NCBI RefSeq assembly: GCF_020042665.1 | Contig: NZ_CP083376.1 | Coordinates: 3,694,001 to 3,758,000, forward strand | Direction: 5' to 3' | Length of the DNA: 64,000 bases | Origin: Pseudoxanthomonas sp. X-1 | GTDB lineage: Bacteria; Pseudomonadota; Gammaproteobacteria; Xanthomonadales; Xanthomonadaceae | Shown here: positions 62,934-64,000 of the stretch, piece by piece | Numbering within the stretch: position 1 is the stretch's first letter | How the letters are laid out: every line of letters begins with the position of its first letter | The notes under the pieces: generated by a model | Database searches by the model: none | What the model was told of the DNA's origin: nothing | The model's input: only the letters and a program-made list of their open reading frames with translations | Made by a program: the position numbers and the translations under genes

Positions 62934-64000
62934 ATGGCCCTGGAATTCACCCTGAACCACGACACCCCCACCACCGCCGCCGTGGATTGCGTGGTCGTGG
63001 GCGTGTATGCGGACAAGACCCTGAGCCCGTCCGCGGCCGCCATTGACGCCGCCAGCCAGGGTCGCCTGGCCGCGCTGGCCCAGCGCGGCGACGCCCCGGG
63101 CCGCAGCGGCAAGATCACCGCGCTCTACGACCTGCCCGGCGTGAAGGCCCCGCGCGTGCTGCTGGTCGGCCTGGGCGAGCCGGCCAAGTTCAACGTGCCG
63201 ACCTACCTCAAGGCGCTGACCGAGGCCGCCCGCGCGCTCAAGGACGGCGCGGCCGTCTCCGCGCTGGTGACCCTGACCGAGCTGGAGGTCCCGGGGCGCG
63301 ACGCCGCCTGGGCGATCCGCCAGGCCGTGGCCGCCACCGAGCACGCGACCTACCGCTACACCGCCACCCTGGGCAAGAAGAAGCCGGACCCGCAGGCGCT
63401 GGCCCAGGTCGCCTTCCTCGGCAGCGACGACACCGCGCTGGCCCAGGGCATCGCCATCGCCAACGGCGTGAAGTTCACCCGCGAGCTGGGCAACCTGCCG
63501 CCGAACGTCTGCACCCCGGCCTACCTGGCCCAGCAGGCGCAGGACTTCGCCGCCGGGCACGCGGGCGCCGAGGCCGAGATCCTCGACGATGCCGCCATGG
63601 AGGCCCTGGGCATGGGCTCGCTGCTGGCCGTGGCCCGCGGCTCGGCCAACCGCCCGCGCCTGATCGTGCTCAAGTGGAACGGCGCGGCCGATGCGTCGGC
63701 CAAGCCCTACGTGCTGGTCGGCAAGGGCATCACCTTCGACACCGGCGGCGTCAACCTGAAGACCCAGGGCGGCATCGAAGAGATGAAGTACGACATGTGC
63801 GGCGGCGCCACGGTGCTGGGCACGTTCGTGGCGGCGGTCGGCCTGAAGCTGCCGCTGAACCTGGTGGTGGTGGTGCCGGCGGTGGAGAACGCGATCGACG
63901 GCAACGCCTATCGCCCCTCGGACGTCATCACCTCCATGTCCGGCCGCACCATCGAGGTCGGCAACACCGACGCGGAAGGCCGCCTGATCCTGTGCGACGC
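62934..64000 (+). CDS. pepA: Leucyl aminopeptidase PepA (3' end outside window)
   Basis: Dinuclear-metal M17 aminopeptidase; in E. coli it also binds DNA as XerCD accessory factor and carAB regulator. 355 residues are visible out of about 490-500. The N-terminal domain (1-160) is followed by the catalytic domain with [14 protein letters not shown] (active-site Lys and metal Asp), [13 protein letters not shown] and [13 protein letters not shown] at the window end. The start [10 protein letters not shown] follows the ATG 141 bp from lptF. Confidence 0.96.
   Translation, partial: MALEFTLNHDTPTTAAVDCVVVGVYADKTLSPSAAAIDAASQGRLAALAQRGDAPGRSGKITALYDLPGVKAPRVLLVGLGEPAKFNVPTYLKALTEAARALKDGAAVSALVTLTELEVPGRDAAWAIRQAVAATEHATYRYTATLGKKKPDPQALAQVAFLGSDDTALAQGIAIANGVKFTRELGNLPPNVCTPAYLAQQAQDFAAGHAGAEAEILDDAAMEALGMGSLLAVARGSANRPRLIVLKWNGAADASAKPYVLVGKGITFDTGGVNLKTQGGIEEMKYDMCGGATVLGTFVAAVGLKLPLNLVVVVPAVENAIDGNAYRPSDVITSMSGRTIEVGNTDAEGRLILCD

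Overview
The window comes from a high-GC gammaproteobacterium of the Xanthomonadaceae (Lysobacteraceae): Xanthomonas, Pseudoxanthomonas, Stenotrophomonas, Lysobacter or a near relative. The evidence is the one-operon type II secretion cluster in Xps order (E-F-G-H-I-J-K-L-M-N-D), the riboflavin cluster ending in nusB and thiL, the strong G/C third-position bias, and two intergenic repeat families typical of the group. The genus cannot be fixed from the sequence alone. Both ends cut a gene: murE lacks its 3' end at base 1 and pepA lacks its 3' end at base 64000.

Layout. 1-5160: start of the division and cell-wall (dcw) cluster on the minus strand (mraZ-rsmH-ftsL-ftsI-murE), with a clear mraZ promoter and five 10-bp-spaced MraZ-type boxes. 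5160-9400: an NRDE/TANGO2-family gene, a 13-copy heptamer array, the RNase P RNA gene, rsmI, and divergently lpoA-like and yraN. 9390-11290: a secreted alpha/beta hydrolase and a REP-like palindrome. 11294-15780: an FMN-riboswitch operon, ribE-ribB(X)-ribH-nusB-DUF2251-thiL, in which neighbouring genes mostly overlap. 15930-17950: a LysR regulator divergent from a zinc-independent MDR oxidoreductase. 17950-21480: glyA-nrdR-GNAT-ribD. 21600-26970: an RcnB-like periplasmic protein, ettA and a membrane PQQ glucose dehydrogenase. 27128-33689: a DUF2501 protein, peptide deformylase, a DUF1501/DUF1800 pair, pncB and two glycosyltransferases.

33664-45314 is the complete type II secretion operon (gspE to gspD) followed, with overlapping genes, by the two glycosyltransferases. 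Upstream are a secreted subtilase (a plausible substrate) and a 1848-residue trimeric autotransporter adhesin with long repeats at the DNA level. 53473-62792 holds purL, a lipoprotein-type dsbC, xerD, an RDD protein and lptF-lptG; pepA diverges from lptF.

The most unusual features are repeats inside proteins. PurL carries two in-frame insertions, each a roughly 85-100 bp palindromic element built from GGGATTN/GGGAATN heptamers. The same kind of element lies between glyA and nrdR, and a one-sided version follows the NRDE gene. XerD has a separate in-frame GC-rich insertion. The RibA-like half of RibB has no zinc cysteines, and GspE lacks the usual tetracysteine motif. I saw no tRNA, CRISPR array, prophage or IS transposase.
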